38,324 nt of DNA from contig PLYH01000003.1 of the NCBI GenBank assembly GCA_003153355.1, positions 1 through 38,324 of the forward strand. Reading direction: 5' to 3'. A model generated the notes under the pieces. That model worked only from the letters and a program-made list of their open reading frames with translations, was not told the DNA's origin and searched no databases. Below are positions 1 to 6,085 of the stretch, in pieces (position 1 is the first letter of the stretch; the number at the start of each line of letters is the position of its first letter). The DNA is from Candidatus Peregrinibacteria bacterium. Its GTDB lineage: Bacteria > Patescibacteriota > Gracilibacteria > UBA1369. Both the position numbers and the translations under genes were made by a program.

Positions 1-113
1 CGACTCCAACTCCGAGCTCGAACATCAACATAACGACACCTACTCCTAGTCCGACGCCGACGCCTAACCCAACGCCAACACCGACACCGACCCCAACTCC
101 CTCTTCCGGGTGA
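1..113 (+). CDS. C-terminal tail of a Pro/Thr-rich protein (5' partial)
   Basis: Reading from base 3, 36 codons run to a TGA stop at 111-113. The peptide is almost entirely Thr-Pro and Ser-Pro repeats ending in Ser-Ser-Gly. Such (TP)n tails are usual as wall- or surface-spanning linkers or C-termini of exported proteins, and the same composition recurs in lipoproteins elsewhere in this window. The gene begins before the window, so its main domain and function are unknown. The use of TGA as a stop here helps establish the standard genetic code. Confidence 0.6.
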   Translation, partial: TPTPSSNINITTPTPSPTPTPNPTPTPTPTPTPSSG

Positions 114-161
114 AACCTGGAGCATGCATTTCTTTGATTTTATTTTTTATCTTATAAATTT

Positions 162-593
162 ATGGACACTCATGACATTTCAAATCAAAAAGGGAAAAAC
201 CCTTTGGCGGCAGGATTGGGATTTGCCGTTGCCATGGCGCTGGGAGCATCTTTAGGAATTCTTTTCGCTCCAAAAAAAGGAACTGAAACTCAAAAGGACA
301 TTTCAGAAAAAGCCGCGGTATTGGCAAAAAAATTCAAGAAAACCCGTAAAGAAATGCAGGAATCTCTTGAAAAGATTTTCGGAGAAGTGACCAAAGAACT
401 CGAAGAAAATTATCTTGAATTGCAGGGAAATATCTTAGCCGCAGTCGATGACATTAAAGATCAGGCTGAGCTCACTGAAAAAAAATATGATGAGATTGTT
501 CAGGATGCTGTCGAACAGTTTTCCGAAGGCAAGAAGTGGAGTGAAAAATCCGTTCATAATCTTACCAAAGAGTTACAAAAAGACTGGAAATAA
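162..593 (+). CDS. YtxH-like membrane-anchored coiled-coil protein
   Basis: This is a 143-residue protein with a hydrophobic segment at about residues 17-36. The segment ends in the characteristic LFAPKKG turn of YtxH-type proteins, where a Gly-rich membrane helix is followed by 'APxxG'. The rest is a long, charged, Lys/Glu-rich helical region with coiled-coil character. YtxH-like proteins are small general-stress or envelope proteins without a defined biochemical activity. It heads a tight group with the lmo0937-type membrane peptide (632) and the CPXCG protein (788), probably one transcript. The ATG at 162 has no Shine-Dalgarno sequence; its leader is T-rich. Family assignment is fairly sure, role is not. 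Confidence 0.75.
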   Translation: MDTHDISNQKGKNPLAAGLGFAVAMALGASLGILFAPKKGTETQKDISEKAAVLAKKFKKTRKEMQESLEKIFGEVTKELEENYLELQGNILAAVDDIKDQAELTEKKYDEIVQDAVEQFSEGKKWSEKSVHNLTKELQKDWK

Positions 594-631
594 TTTTTTC
601 TGTTTTTAGACAATCCCTTAACTACACTTTT

Positions 632-778
632 ATGCTTTGGACAATTTTCGTCATTCTTCTGATTTTATGGGTGCTTGGATTGGTGAGCTCCTATACCTTC
701 GGAGGATATATTCACATTTTGCTGGTCATCGCCGTTGTGGTCCTGATCATAAGACTCATCCAGGGACGCAGAGTTTAA
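632..778 (+). CDS. lmo0937-family small membrane protein (48 aa)
   Basis: This 48-residue ORF opens MLWTIFVILLILW and ends in LIQGRRV. It has two hydrophobic helices separated by a short Ser-Tyr-Thr-Phe-Gly-Gly turn. This matches, almost position for position, the widespread lmo0937 (DUF5670) family of very small membrane proteins, which are of unknown function and often near stress genes. It lies 38 nt after the YtxH-like gene and 9 nt before the CPXCG gene, so co-transcription is likely. It is short enough to be missed by length cut-offs, but sequence conservation makes it a convincing gene. Confidence 0.8.
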   Translation: MLWTIFVILLILWVLGLVSSYTFGGYIHILLVIAVVVLIIRLIQGRRV

Positions 779-787
779 TTTAAACTT

Positions 788-940
788 ATGGATTATCGCT
801 CATTTCAATGTCCGTATTGCTTCACTAAAATCACCGTGATTTTGGATCTTTCCGCAATAAATAAAAAATATGTTAAAGATTGTGATGTTTGCTGCAATAC
901 GATTGAAATTGGTTTTGGAGTTGTTAAGGCCATGGCGTAA
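788..940 (+). CDS. CPXCG-type cysteine-rich small protein, copy 1
   Basis: This 50-residue protein has two cysteine pairs, CPYC near residue 8 and a CDVCC cluster near residue 33, the pattern of the CPXCG-motif cysteine-rich family (zinc-ribbon-like, function unknown). It is a clear duplicate of the gene at 1267-1449: residues 5-40 align with only a few substitutions. Copy 1 is shorter: after the GFGV segment it ends in Val-Lys-Ala-Met-Ala and lacks the acidic '...GEVIDFYAKTLEE' end of copy 2. It may therefore be a decaying or diverging copy. It is last in the 162-940 cluster. Confidence 0.7.
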   Translation: MDYRSFQCPYCFTKITVILDLSAINKKYVKDCDVCCNTIEIGFGVVKAMA

Positions 941-958
941 CTTATCTTTCTGCGTCGA

Positions 959-987
959 TTGATATATAGGCGCGATGGGTATATTTT
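959..987 (+). promoter_or_regulatory. Predicted sigma-70-type promoter for the 1026 lipoprotein
   Basis: TTGATA (959-964), a 17-nt spacer and TATTTT (982-987) lie 39 nt upstream of the ATG at 1026. The spacing is ideal and both boxes are near consensus. No Shine-Dalgarno sequence follows; the leader is T/A-rich. Confidence 0.45.
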
Positions 988-1025
988 AGTGTCATATAAA
1001 TTATTATTTTTTTATTTCTGACTTC

Positions 1026-1205
1026 ATGAAACATTCAAAGCTCATCGCTCTGGGGATTTGTTCTCTTGCAATTGCTGCTTTAGCCGGTTGCACGCCGCCA
1101 ACCACAACGACGACAAACTCGACCTCGACAACAACCGCGCCATCACCTGCACCGACACCAGTGGCACCATCAAGTTCAACAACAACAACGACGAACGGAT
1201 ACTAA
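1026..1205 (+). CDS. Thr-rich mini-lipoprotein (59 aa)
   Basis: This 59-residue precursor has a Lys-containing N-terminus, a hydrophobic core and a lipobox (Leu-Ala-Gly-Cys, Cys at residue 22). A mature part of only about 38 residues follows, made almost wholly of Thr, Pro, Ser and Ala. The signal peptide is closely related to that of the larger lipoprotein on the opposite strand at 1471-2100 (both begin MKH.KLI.LGICS and end ALAGC), so the two are duplicates of which this one lacks the globular domain. It is followed immediately by a strong terminator. It may be a truncated duplicate or a genuine short surface lipopeptide. Confidence 0.65.
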   Translation: MKHSKLIALGICSLAIAALAGCTPPTTTTTNSTSTTTAPSPAPTPVAPSSSTTTTTNGY

Positions 1206-1219
1206 AATCCATCAAAAAC

Positions 1220-1255
1220 AAAAGGCCCGAGCAAATTTCTCGGGCCTTTTGTTTT
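1220..1255 (+). terminator. Rho-independent terminator
   Basis: A perfect 12-bp stem, AAAAGGCCCGAG at 1220-1231 pairing with 1239-1250, encloses a 7-nt loop and runs into TTTTGTTTT. It lies 14 nt after the stop of the Thr-rich lipoprotein. The second CPXCG gene starts just 11 nt after the T-tract, so that gene depends on read-through or on a promoter inside this element. Confidence 0.9.
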
Positions 1256-1266
1256 CATTTATTTTT

Positions 1267-1449
1267 ATGGAAGAACACTCATTTCAATGTCCATATTGCT
1301 TCGCTAAAATCACCATGATTTTGGATTTATCAGCAATAAGCCAGAAATATGTTGAAGATTGCGAAGTTTGCTGCAACCCGATTGAAATCAGCTTTGGAGT
1401 TGAGAACGGTGAAGTCATTGATTTTTATGCCAAGACTTTAGAAGAATAA
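1267..1449 (+). CDS. CPXCG-type cysteine-rich small protein, copy 2
   Basis: This 60-residue protein begins MEEHSFQCPYC and has a second cluster, CEVCCNPIEI, about 25 residues later. The length and the acidic C-terminal strand (GEVIDFYA) match full-length CPXCG-family proteins, probable small zinc-ribbon proteins of unknown role. I chose the ATG at 1267 over an in-frame ATG at 1249 because family members start with Met-Glu-Glu, and because 1249 falls inside the preceding terminator. It is the intact paralogue of the gene at 788-940 and converges on the lipoprotein gene at 1471. Confidence 0.8.
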   Translation: MEEHSFQCPYCFAKITMILDLSAISQKYVEDCEVCCNPIEISFGVENGEVIDFYAKTLEE

Positions 1450-1470
1450 GCTTCCAGTCTGCATTTTTGA

Positions 1471-2100
1471 TTACATCCTGGATAGGGCGACTGTAGCGAG
1501 TTGCTCCTCAGCTTTGAGGACATCTGGAACGCCGATGACTGCGACTCGTAAGTAGCTTGAACCCTTCATGACGCTGATCGACATGGAGCCGTCGTAGTAC
1601 GCTTGATCACCAAACCCACTGATATCCTTCGCCGGAATCTTTGTTTTATAATCATCGTAGTACATTTTTGCCTGGGAGCCATTTACCAAGACTACCCGCA
1701 CACTATTGGTGACCGGAACGTCTGGATTGGTGCCTACGGGAACGCCAGGCCCATAGAAGACGCACGCGTGGCCGCCTTCAACCCAAGCTTTGCCCATAAC
1801 GGGGGCTTTCACCGCCTGACTAAGAGCATTACCTGCTTCGGATTGTGTTATCACACTGCAGGAATCTGCTGTTGACGCGATTGTCGCCGATGTTGGTGGT
1901 GTTGTTGTCGTTGACGCTGTCGCGGAAGCGGTTGTTGTTGTCGCTGGAGCGGGCGTGGGTGTTGTTGGTGATGATGGTGGTGTCGTTGTAGCGGACACGG
2001 GCATTGTTGTTGTTAATGGCGTTGTTGTTGTTTTACACCCGGCTAAAGCAATAAGAGCGATAGAACAAATTCCCAGGGTAATGAGTTTTAAATGTTTCAT
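1471..2100 (-). CDS. Lipoprotein with Thr/Pro linker and DUF3558-like globular domain
   Basis: This 209-residue precursor has a lipobox at Ala-Leu-Ala-Gly-Cys (Cys 22), a 55-residue Thr/Pro/Ala/Ser linker, then a compact domain from about residue 80 that starts with a Cys (CSVITQSEAG). A second Cys occurs near residue 112 (HACVFYGPG). The order 'C-S-x-[IL]-T-x-x-[ED]' followed by a mid-domain Cys, and the closing hydrophobic strands, resemble DUF3558-type lipoproteins; that assignment is tentative. It is expected at the outer face of the membrane. Its signal peptide is duplicated in the 1026 gene. A promoter is predicted directly upstream at 2130-2157. Confidence 0.75.
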   Translation of the reverse strand: MKHLKLITLGICSIALIALAGCKTTTTPLTTTMPVSATTTPPSSPTTPTPAPATTTTASATASTTTTPPTSATIASTADSCSVITQSEAGNALSQAVKAPVMGKAWVEGGHACVFYGPGVPVGTNPDVPVTNSVRVVLVNGSQAKMYYDDYKTKIPAKDISGFGDQAYYDGSMSISVMKGSSYLRVAVIGVPDVLKAEEQLATVALSRM

Positions 2101-2129
2101 ATGATTCGTAGAGAGATATGATATCTTCG

Positions 2130-2157
2130 ATCATACCCACCTTTTCGCAATACTCAA
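2130..2157 (-). promoter_or_regulatory. Predicted promoter of the 1471-2100 lipoprotein
   Basis: On the minus strand, TTGAGT (2157-2152), a 16-nt spacer and TATGAT (2135-2130) lie 30 nt upstream of the ATG at 2100. Both boxes match sigma-70 sites well. Confidence 0.45.
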
Positions 2158-2160
2158 AAT

Positions 2161-2172
2161 TTATCATGATAA
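2161..2172. promoter_or_regulatory. 12-bp perfect palindrome between divergent genes
   Basis: TTATCATGATAA is a perfect dyad in the 130-nt gap between the minus-strand lipoprotein and the plus-strand DEAH helicase, directly upstream of the minus-strand -35 box. It could bind a dimeric regulator, but no regulator gene is nearby and chance cannot be excluded. Confidence 0.25.
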
Positions 2173-2230
2173 TGACTTTCATTCCTGCGCAACTTTCGTT
2201 ATCGTTTCTTCATAGTGACAAGCTTACGAT

Positions 2231-4342
2231 ATGAAGATTCATTATCCAGCAGAACTGCCGATCAGCTCGCACAGCGAGGAGCTTATTCAGGCGATTCGCA
2301 AAAATGACGTGACGATCATCGTGGGTGAAACGGGATCGGGCAAATCGACGCAGATTCCCAAAATGATTTCGGAGGCGCTGGGTACGAAAGCGATGATCGC
2401 GTGCACGCAGCCTCGAAGGATCGCCGCGGTTTCCATCGCGACGCGCATAGCGGAGGAATGCGAGATTGATGTAGGAACGACGGTGGGATACAAAATCCGT
2501 TTTGACGACCTGACGTATCCTGGAACAAAAATTATCGTGTGCACGGATGGGATTTTACTTCAGGAGATTAAGTTTGACGTCCTGCTTGAAAAATATGACG
2601 CGATTTTCGTCGATGAAGCTCACGAGCGGAGTCTGCGCATCGATTTTCTGCTCGGACTACTGAAGGACATTCAAAAAAAACGCCGGGAACAATTTATGAA
2701 TCCGCTGAAAATTATTATCGCTTCGGCAACGCTCGACACCGAGAAATTTTTTGATTTCTTTTCGAATCACCGGGAAAAATCTTTGACCGTGGCGGAATTT
2801 TTGGTTTCGGGCCGGATGTTTCCGGTAGATGTTGAATATCATCCACTGACGCATGAGGAGGAAATTTCGACAAAAATCGCCAGGATGGTTGATGAGATTC
2901 ACATGTCCAAAAAGGCCGGCGATATTTTAATTTTTCTTCCGGGCGAACAGGAAATAAGCCTGACCATCAATGCCATCCAGCGGCTTGGTTTTGCTGATTT
3001 GCGCTGCTTGCCGCTGTTCGGCAGATTACCGATGGAAGAACAGACCGCCATTTACAATGCACATCCCAAGAAGCGCCACGTAGTCGTTTCAACCAATATT
3101 GCCGAAACTTCTTTGACCGTGCCGGGCGTTACCGTTGTGATCGATTCCGGCCTGGCGAGGATGACCGATTTTAATATTTATACGGGAATCGGAAGTCTCA
3201 CGGTTCAGGAAATTTCACAGGCTTCCGCCATTCAAAGAACGGGCAGAGCGGGCCGCATTGAACCGGGAAGGTGTTTACGACTTTATTCCGAGGAAGATTT
3301 CAAAAGCCGAGAGAAGTTTACCCGGCCAGAAATTCAGCGCTCGGATCTGGCGGACGTGGTTTTACAAATGATTTTGATGGGCATCACGAATATTCATGCT
3401 TTTGAATTTATGGATCCGCCGGAGCATGCTTCTTTTGACCAGGCGCTGCGCACGCTCCGCACGCTCGGAGCGCTCAATCGCGATGAAAAGTTAACGGACA
3501 TCGGACTTAAAATGGCGCATTTGCCACTCGATCCGAAAATTTCGCGGATGCTCCTGACGGCGGAAGATTACGCCTGCGTGGCCGAAGTGGCCGTCATCGC
3601 TTCGTTTCTGTCACTGAAGGATCCGTTTTTGCGGCCTTTCGGCGATGAAGAAGGTTCGGATAAATCACGGCGATATTTTCAGCGTCTGGGAATGCCTTAC
3701 CCGGAGGCTCAATCAAAAAAACCTTATTTTAACGGCAAGAGAATGGTTCACCGAAAAATATTTTCCAATTTCGGAAGAGCCGAATCTTTTCATTCCGATC
3801 TTCTGACTTTTCTTGCGGTGTGGAAAAAAGTTTTCATCTATAAAGAAGCCGCTGACCGTGAACAGTATTGCAAAAGCCATTATCTGGACTTCCAGGCCCT
3901 GGAAAAAGCCAAGGAAATTTATGAACAGCTGACCGACACGCTCATTCAATTTTACGGCGAAGAGTTCAATCCTCATCTGGAAAAACTTCACGCGATGCTG
4001 GATCCTGAAAATCTGAAAAACGATTCGGAAATAAATAATACGGGCATTCTCCGGTCCATTTCCAGCGGGCTTGTCCAAAATCTCTGCCAGAGAAACAACT
4101 TCGGGAACTATACCTCCTCAAAAGTGGACCGCATTTTTATCCATCCCAGTTCGCTTTTTTACAGCCGCTATCCCAAATGGATCATCGCTACGGAAATTGT
4201 GGAAACGACCAAGCGCTTCGCCCGCAATATCACCGAAGTTGATCCGGCGTGGTTCCAGAACAGTTTTGCCAATCACAAAAATACGAAAAAGAAGCGGTCA
4301 AGAAATCTTCACGACCGCCGTAAAAAAAGGAGACGAAGATAA
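2231..4342 (+). CDS. hrpA: DEAH-box RNA helicase, short HrpA/Prp43-like form
   Basis: This 703-residue superfamily-2 helicase would unwind or remodel RNA using NTP in the cytoplasm. Visible motifs are Walker A GETGSGKST (residues 32-40), TQPRR (59-63), DEAH (128-131), SAT (165-167) and QRTGRAGR (about 335-342). Winged-helix/HA2 and OB-type regions follow, with the usual 'FIHPSS' element near residue 640. The protein ends in a very basic Lys/Arg tail. Proteobacterial HrpA has about 1300 residues, so this version is nearer in length to HrpB and to eukaryotic Prp43. The gene has no Shine-Dalgarno sequence. It converges with the YggT-type gene, the two stops being one base apart. The DEAH family call is certain; HrpA versus HrpB subtype is less so. 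Confidence 0.9.
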   Translation: MKIHYPAELPISSHSEELIQAIRKNDVTIIVGETGSGKSTQIPKMISEALGTKAMIACTQPRRIAAVSIATRIAEECEIDVGTTVGYKIRFDDLTYPGTKIIVCTDGILLQEIKFDVLLEKYDAIFVDEAHERSLRIDFLLGLLKDIQKKRREQFMNPLKIIIASATLDTEKFFDFFSNHREKSLTVAEFLVSGRMFPVDVEYHPLTHEEEISTKIARMVDEIHMSKKAGDILIFLPGEQEISLTINAIQRLGFADLRCLPLFGRLPMEEQTAIYNAHPKKRHVVVSTNIAETSLTVPGVTVVIDSGLARMTDFNIYTGIGSLTVQEISQASAIQRTGRAGRIEPGRCLRLYSEEDFKSREKFTRPEIQRSDLADVVLQMILMGITNIHAFEFMDPPEHASFDQALRTLRTLGALNRDEKLTDIGLKMAHLPLDPKISRMLLTAEDYACVAEVAVIASFLSLKDPFLRPFGDEEGSDKSRRYFQRLGMPYPEAQSKKPYFNGKRMVHRKIFSNFGRAESFHSDLLTFLAVWKKVFIYKEAADREQYCKSHYLDFQALEKAKEIYEQLTDTLIQFYGEEFNPHLEKLHAMLDPENLKNDSEINNTGILRSISSGLVQNLCQRNNFGNYTSSKVDRIFIHPSSLFYSRYPKWIIATEIVETTKRFARNITEVDPAWFQNSFANHKNTKKKRSRNLHDRRKKRRRR

Positions 4343-4343
4343 T

Positions 4344-4694
4344 TTATTCAACATCGTGAGGTCTGCCGGCGATGATCGCGATGAGCTTGGCGATTCCCCA
4401 TGCCAAGATTGCAAAAACCGCGATGGCAATTAATGTCGCAGGTTCAAATACAGCTGTCGTTTCTGCGCCGGGAGCTGTCGCATTTCCAAAAATCGCGCGG
4501 AACGGATAAATGAAAAAATCAGAAAAAGAATAAATGAAGGCTACGAATCCGCTCGAAGGATTTGCTCCGGTCATTCTAAAAACAAGCCGGAATAAAAGCA
4601 AAACATCAATGGCTCCGGCAATATAATAAACAATGTGCTGGATATTATGGTATTCGGGTTCTTTGACAACGACTTTTTTAATTTCTTCCGGCAT
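4344..4694 (-). CDS. YggT-family membrane protein
   Basis: This 116-residue integral membrane protein has a hydrophobic stretch near residues 20-42, a short loop with the YGGT signature region (FRMTGANPSSGF..FIYSFSDFFIYPFRAIF), and a second helix near residues 85-108. YggT proteins are small membrane proteins of unclear role, linked to osmotic stress, photosystem-related assembly or division in different bacteria. It is single-gene here, with its own near-consensus promoter (4722-4751) and a leader of about 20 nt. It faces the helicase tail to tail. Confidence 0.8.
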   Translation of the reverse strand: MPEEIKKVVVKEPEYHNIQHIVYYIAGAIDVLLLFRLVFRMTGANPSSGFVAFIYSFSDFFIYPFRAIFGNATAPGAETTAVFEPATLIAIAVFAILAWGIAKLIAIIAGRPHDVE

Positions 4695-4721
4695 AAGTGT
4701 CTGATTAAAGGACTGTTAAAA

Positions 4722-4751
4722 ATTATACATCATGTTGTTGATTTACACCAA
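4722..4751 (-). promoter_or_regulatory. Predicted promoter of the YggT-type gene
   Basis: The minus strand reads TTGGTG (4751-4746), an 18-nt spacer and a perfect TATAAT (4727-4722). The expected start point is about 20 nt before the ATG at 4694. Confidence 0.55.
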
Positions 4752-4793
4752 TTTCCTCAGCATCTGGACTATTGGATTAGGACCAGAGAGTAT

Positions 4794-4822
4794 TTGCCTT
4801 AAAATCCCAAAACGGATATTCT
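4794..4822 (+). promoter_or_regulatory. Predicted promoter of the 4851 lipoprotein operon
   Basis: TTGCCT (4794-4799), a 17-nt spacer and TATTCT (4817-4822) lie 28 nt before the ATG at 4851. Boxes are moderate but spacing is ideal. Confidence 0.4.
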
Positions 4823-4850
4823 TTCCAAGAAACTGCATTCAAATAATTCC

Positions 4851-5363
4851 ATGAAAAAAGTATTTTTTATTTTCATCGGCTCCATGCTGATGATGGGCGG
4901 CTGTCAAAATACCATGCCTGCTGCCAGGGGAACTTTGACTCAGGAAGTTTCGCAGCAGCAGATCAGTCAGGAATCAACTGTTTCGCTTCAAATTCAACCG
5001 CCCTCTCAATCTCCTCCACCTGCACCGGTGCCAACGCCTTCTCCACGACCCGTGGGCGCCTCAGGCATCCGAGGAACAGCGACGATCGGCCCAACATGTC
5101 CGGTTCAACGCATTCCGCCCGACCCTACATGCGCGGATAAGCCTTATGCCGCTCTCCTGAATTTTTCGACCCAGAGCGGGACTCTTGTGAAACAGGTTCA
5201 AGCCAAGGGCGATGGCAGCTTTGAAGCGGCGTTACCTGCAGGAGTATATGTCATTACCCAGGCTGAAGGAAAAATTTATCCACGGCTGAGTCCGCAAACG
5301 GTTACAGTAAAACAAGACCAGTACACCTCCATTCATTTATCATTCGACAGTGGCATCCGCTAA
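4851..5363 (+). CDS. Lipoprotein with carboxypeptidase-regulatory-like domain
   Basis: This 170-residue precursor has a lipobox at Met-Met-Gly-Gly-Cys (Cys 18). A Gln/Ser/Pro-rich linker extends to about residue 75, followed by a beta-rich domain beginning GIRGTATIGPTCP. That domain contains two conserved cysteines (CPVQRIPPDPTC) and ends with a 'GVYVITQAEG...P.LSPQTVTV' sandwich. This resembles the small transthyretin-like/carboxypeptidase-regulatory domains found in many exported proteins. It overlaps the next gene by 14 nt, so the two are translationally coupled or at least co-transcribed. No catalytic function is implied. Confidence 0.7.
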   Translation: MKKVFFIFIGSMLMMGGCQNTMPAARGTLTQEVSQQQISQESTVSLQIQPPSQSPPPAPVPTPSPRPVGASGIRGTATIGPTCPVQRIPPDPTCADKPYAALLNFSTQSGTLVKQVQAKGDGSFEAALPAGVYVITQAEGKIYPRLSPQTVTVKQDQYTSIHLSFDSGIR

Positions 5364-5919
5364 GAACAAATGGGCTTCAGTCATCCATTGCTGGTTAATT
5401 TTTGCCGTCGTTATTACGATGATGTCAGGTTTGGTCTATGTTGCCGTACAGCAAGACCTGAGGCTCGGAGGCAACGATCCTCAGATCCAAATGGCTGAAG
5501 ATACAGCCGCCGCCCTGAGTAATGGGCAGCAGCCGATTTCCACGGTTCTTTCTCCGTTCAGTTTGGATATTTCAAAAAGTCTGGCCCCTTTCATCACGGT
5601 TTTTGATGATGCAGGAAATCCGGTTGGTTCTTCGGGACAGCTCGACGGCAAAATGCCGACATTGCCGTCCGGGGTCGCGGATTATGTCAGGACCCATGGC
5701 GAAGACCGCATTACCTGGCAGCCGCGAACGGGCGTAAGGATCGCTGCGGTGATTACGATTTACACCAGCGGAACAAAATCCGGATTCGTTTTGGGCGGCC
5801 GTTCTTTACGTGAAGTTGAATCCAGGGAAGATCTGGTCCTGTCACAGGTTACTGCGGTATGGCTGATGTCTCTCATTCTGGTTTTTGTGATCTTATTTTT
5901 TGGACGATACGGAGAATAA
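5350..5919 (+). CDS. Two-helix membrane protein with extracytoplasmic sensor-like domain
   Basis: A GTG start at 5350, inside the end of the preceding lipoprotein gene, gives 189 residues. Membrane helices lie near residues 10-32 and 165-184. The loop between them, about 130 residues, would be outside the membrane and resembles the extracellular half of a PAS/Cache-like sensor (a 'FITVFDDAGNPVGSSG' strand-turn). The protein stops seven residues after the second helix with no HAMP, kinase or other output domain. I do not recognise a named family. Coupling to the upstream lipoprotein suggests the two work together at the membrane. Confidence 0.65.
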   Translation: MASAKNKWASVIHCWLIFAVVITMMSGLVYVAVQQDLRLGGNDPQIQMAEDTAAALSNGQQPISTVLSPFSLDISKSLAPFITVFDDAGNPVGSSGQLDGKMPTLPSGVADYVRTHGEDRITWQPRTGVRIAAVITIYTSGTKSGFVLGGRSLREVESREDLVLSQVTAVWLMSLILVFVILFFGRYGE

Positions 5920-5930
5920 AAAGATAAAGC

Positions 5931-5959
5931 TTGACATAAGCTAAATAATGTTCTAAATT
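5931..5959 (+). promoter_or_regulatory. Strong predicted promoter of the DEAD-box helicase
   Basis: A perfect TTGACA (5931-5936), a 17-nt spacer and TAAATT (5954-5959). The 10-bp palindrome CTAAATTTAG (5953-5962) overlaps the -10 box. The start point would be about 5966, giving a leader of about 120 nt, far longer than others in this window. Confidence 0.65.
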
Positions 5960-6023
5960 TAGTCAGGTTTTTATTTAGAAATTCAATTCGGATTTATAGA
6001 GTAGGCTTCTGCATCAGATTTAG

Positions 6024-6059
6024 CTGGCTCTACCACCCGCCCCGGCGGGGAGCATCCAG
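6024..6059 (+). promoter_or_regulatory. GC-rich structured element in the helicase 5' leader
   Basis: An outer stem CTGG (6024-6027) pairs with CCAG (6056-6059). It continues as CTC/GAG (6028-6030 with 6050-6052, three-base bulge 6053-6055). An inner hairpin CCCGC (6036-6040) pairs with GCGGG (6045-6049). No T-tract follows, so this is not a terminator. It sits 27 nt before the helicase ATG. Inferred to be a leader structure, possibly a self-regulatory or temperature-sensitive element as in other DEAD-box helicase mRNAs. Confidence 0.45.
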
Positions 6060-6085
6060 TTTAAATTTCGCAACTATTTATTTTT

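Noticed and set aside
1058-1318. 86-residue reading frame overlapping the mini-lipoprotein and terminator
   Set aside because: It runs through a strong terminator and is the out-of-frame shadow of a lipoprotein with a clear lipobox.
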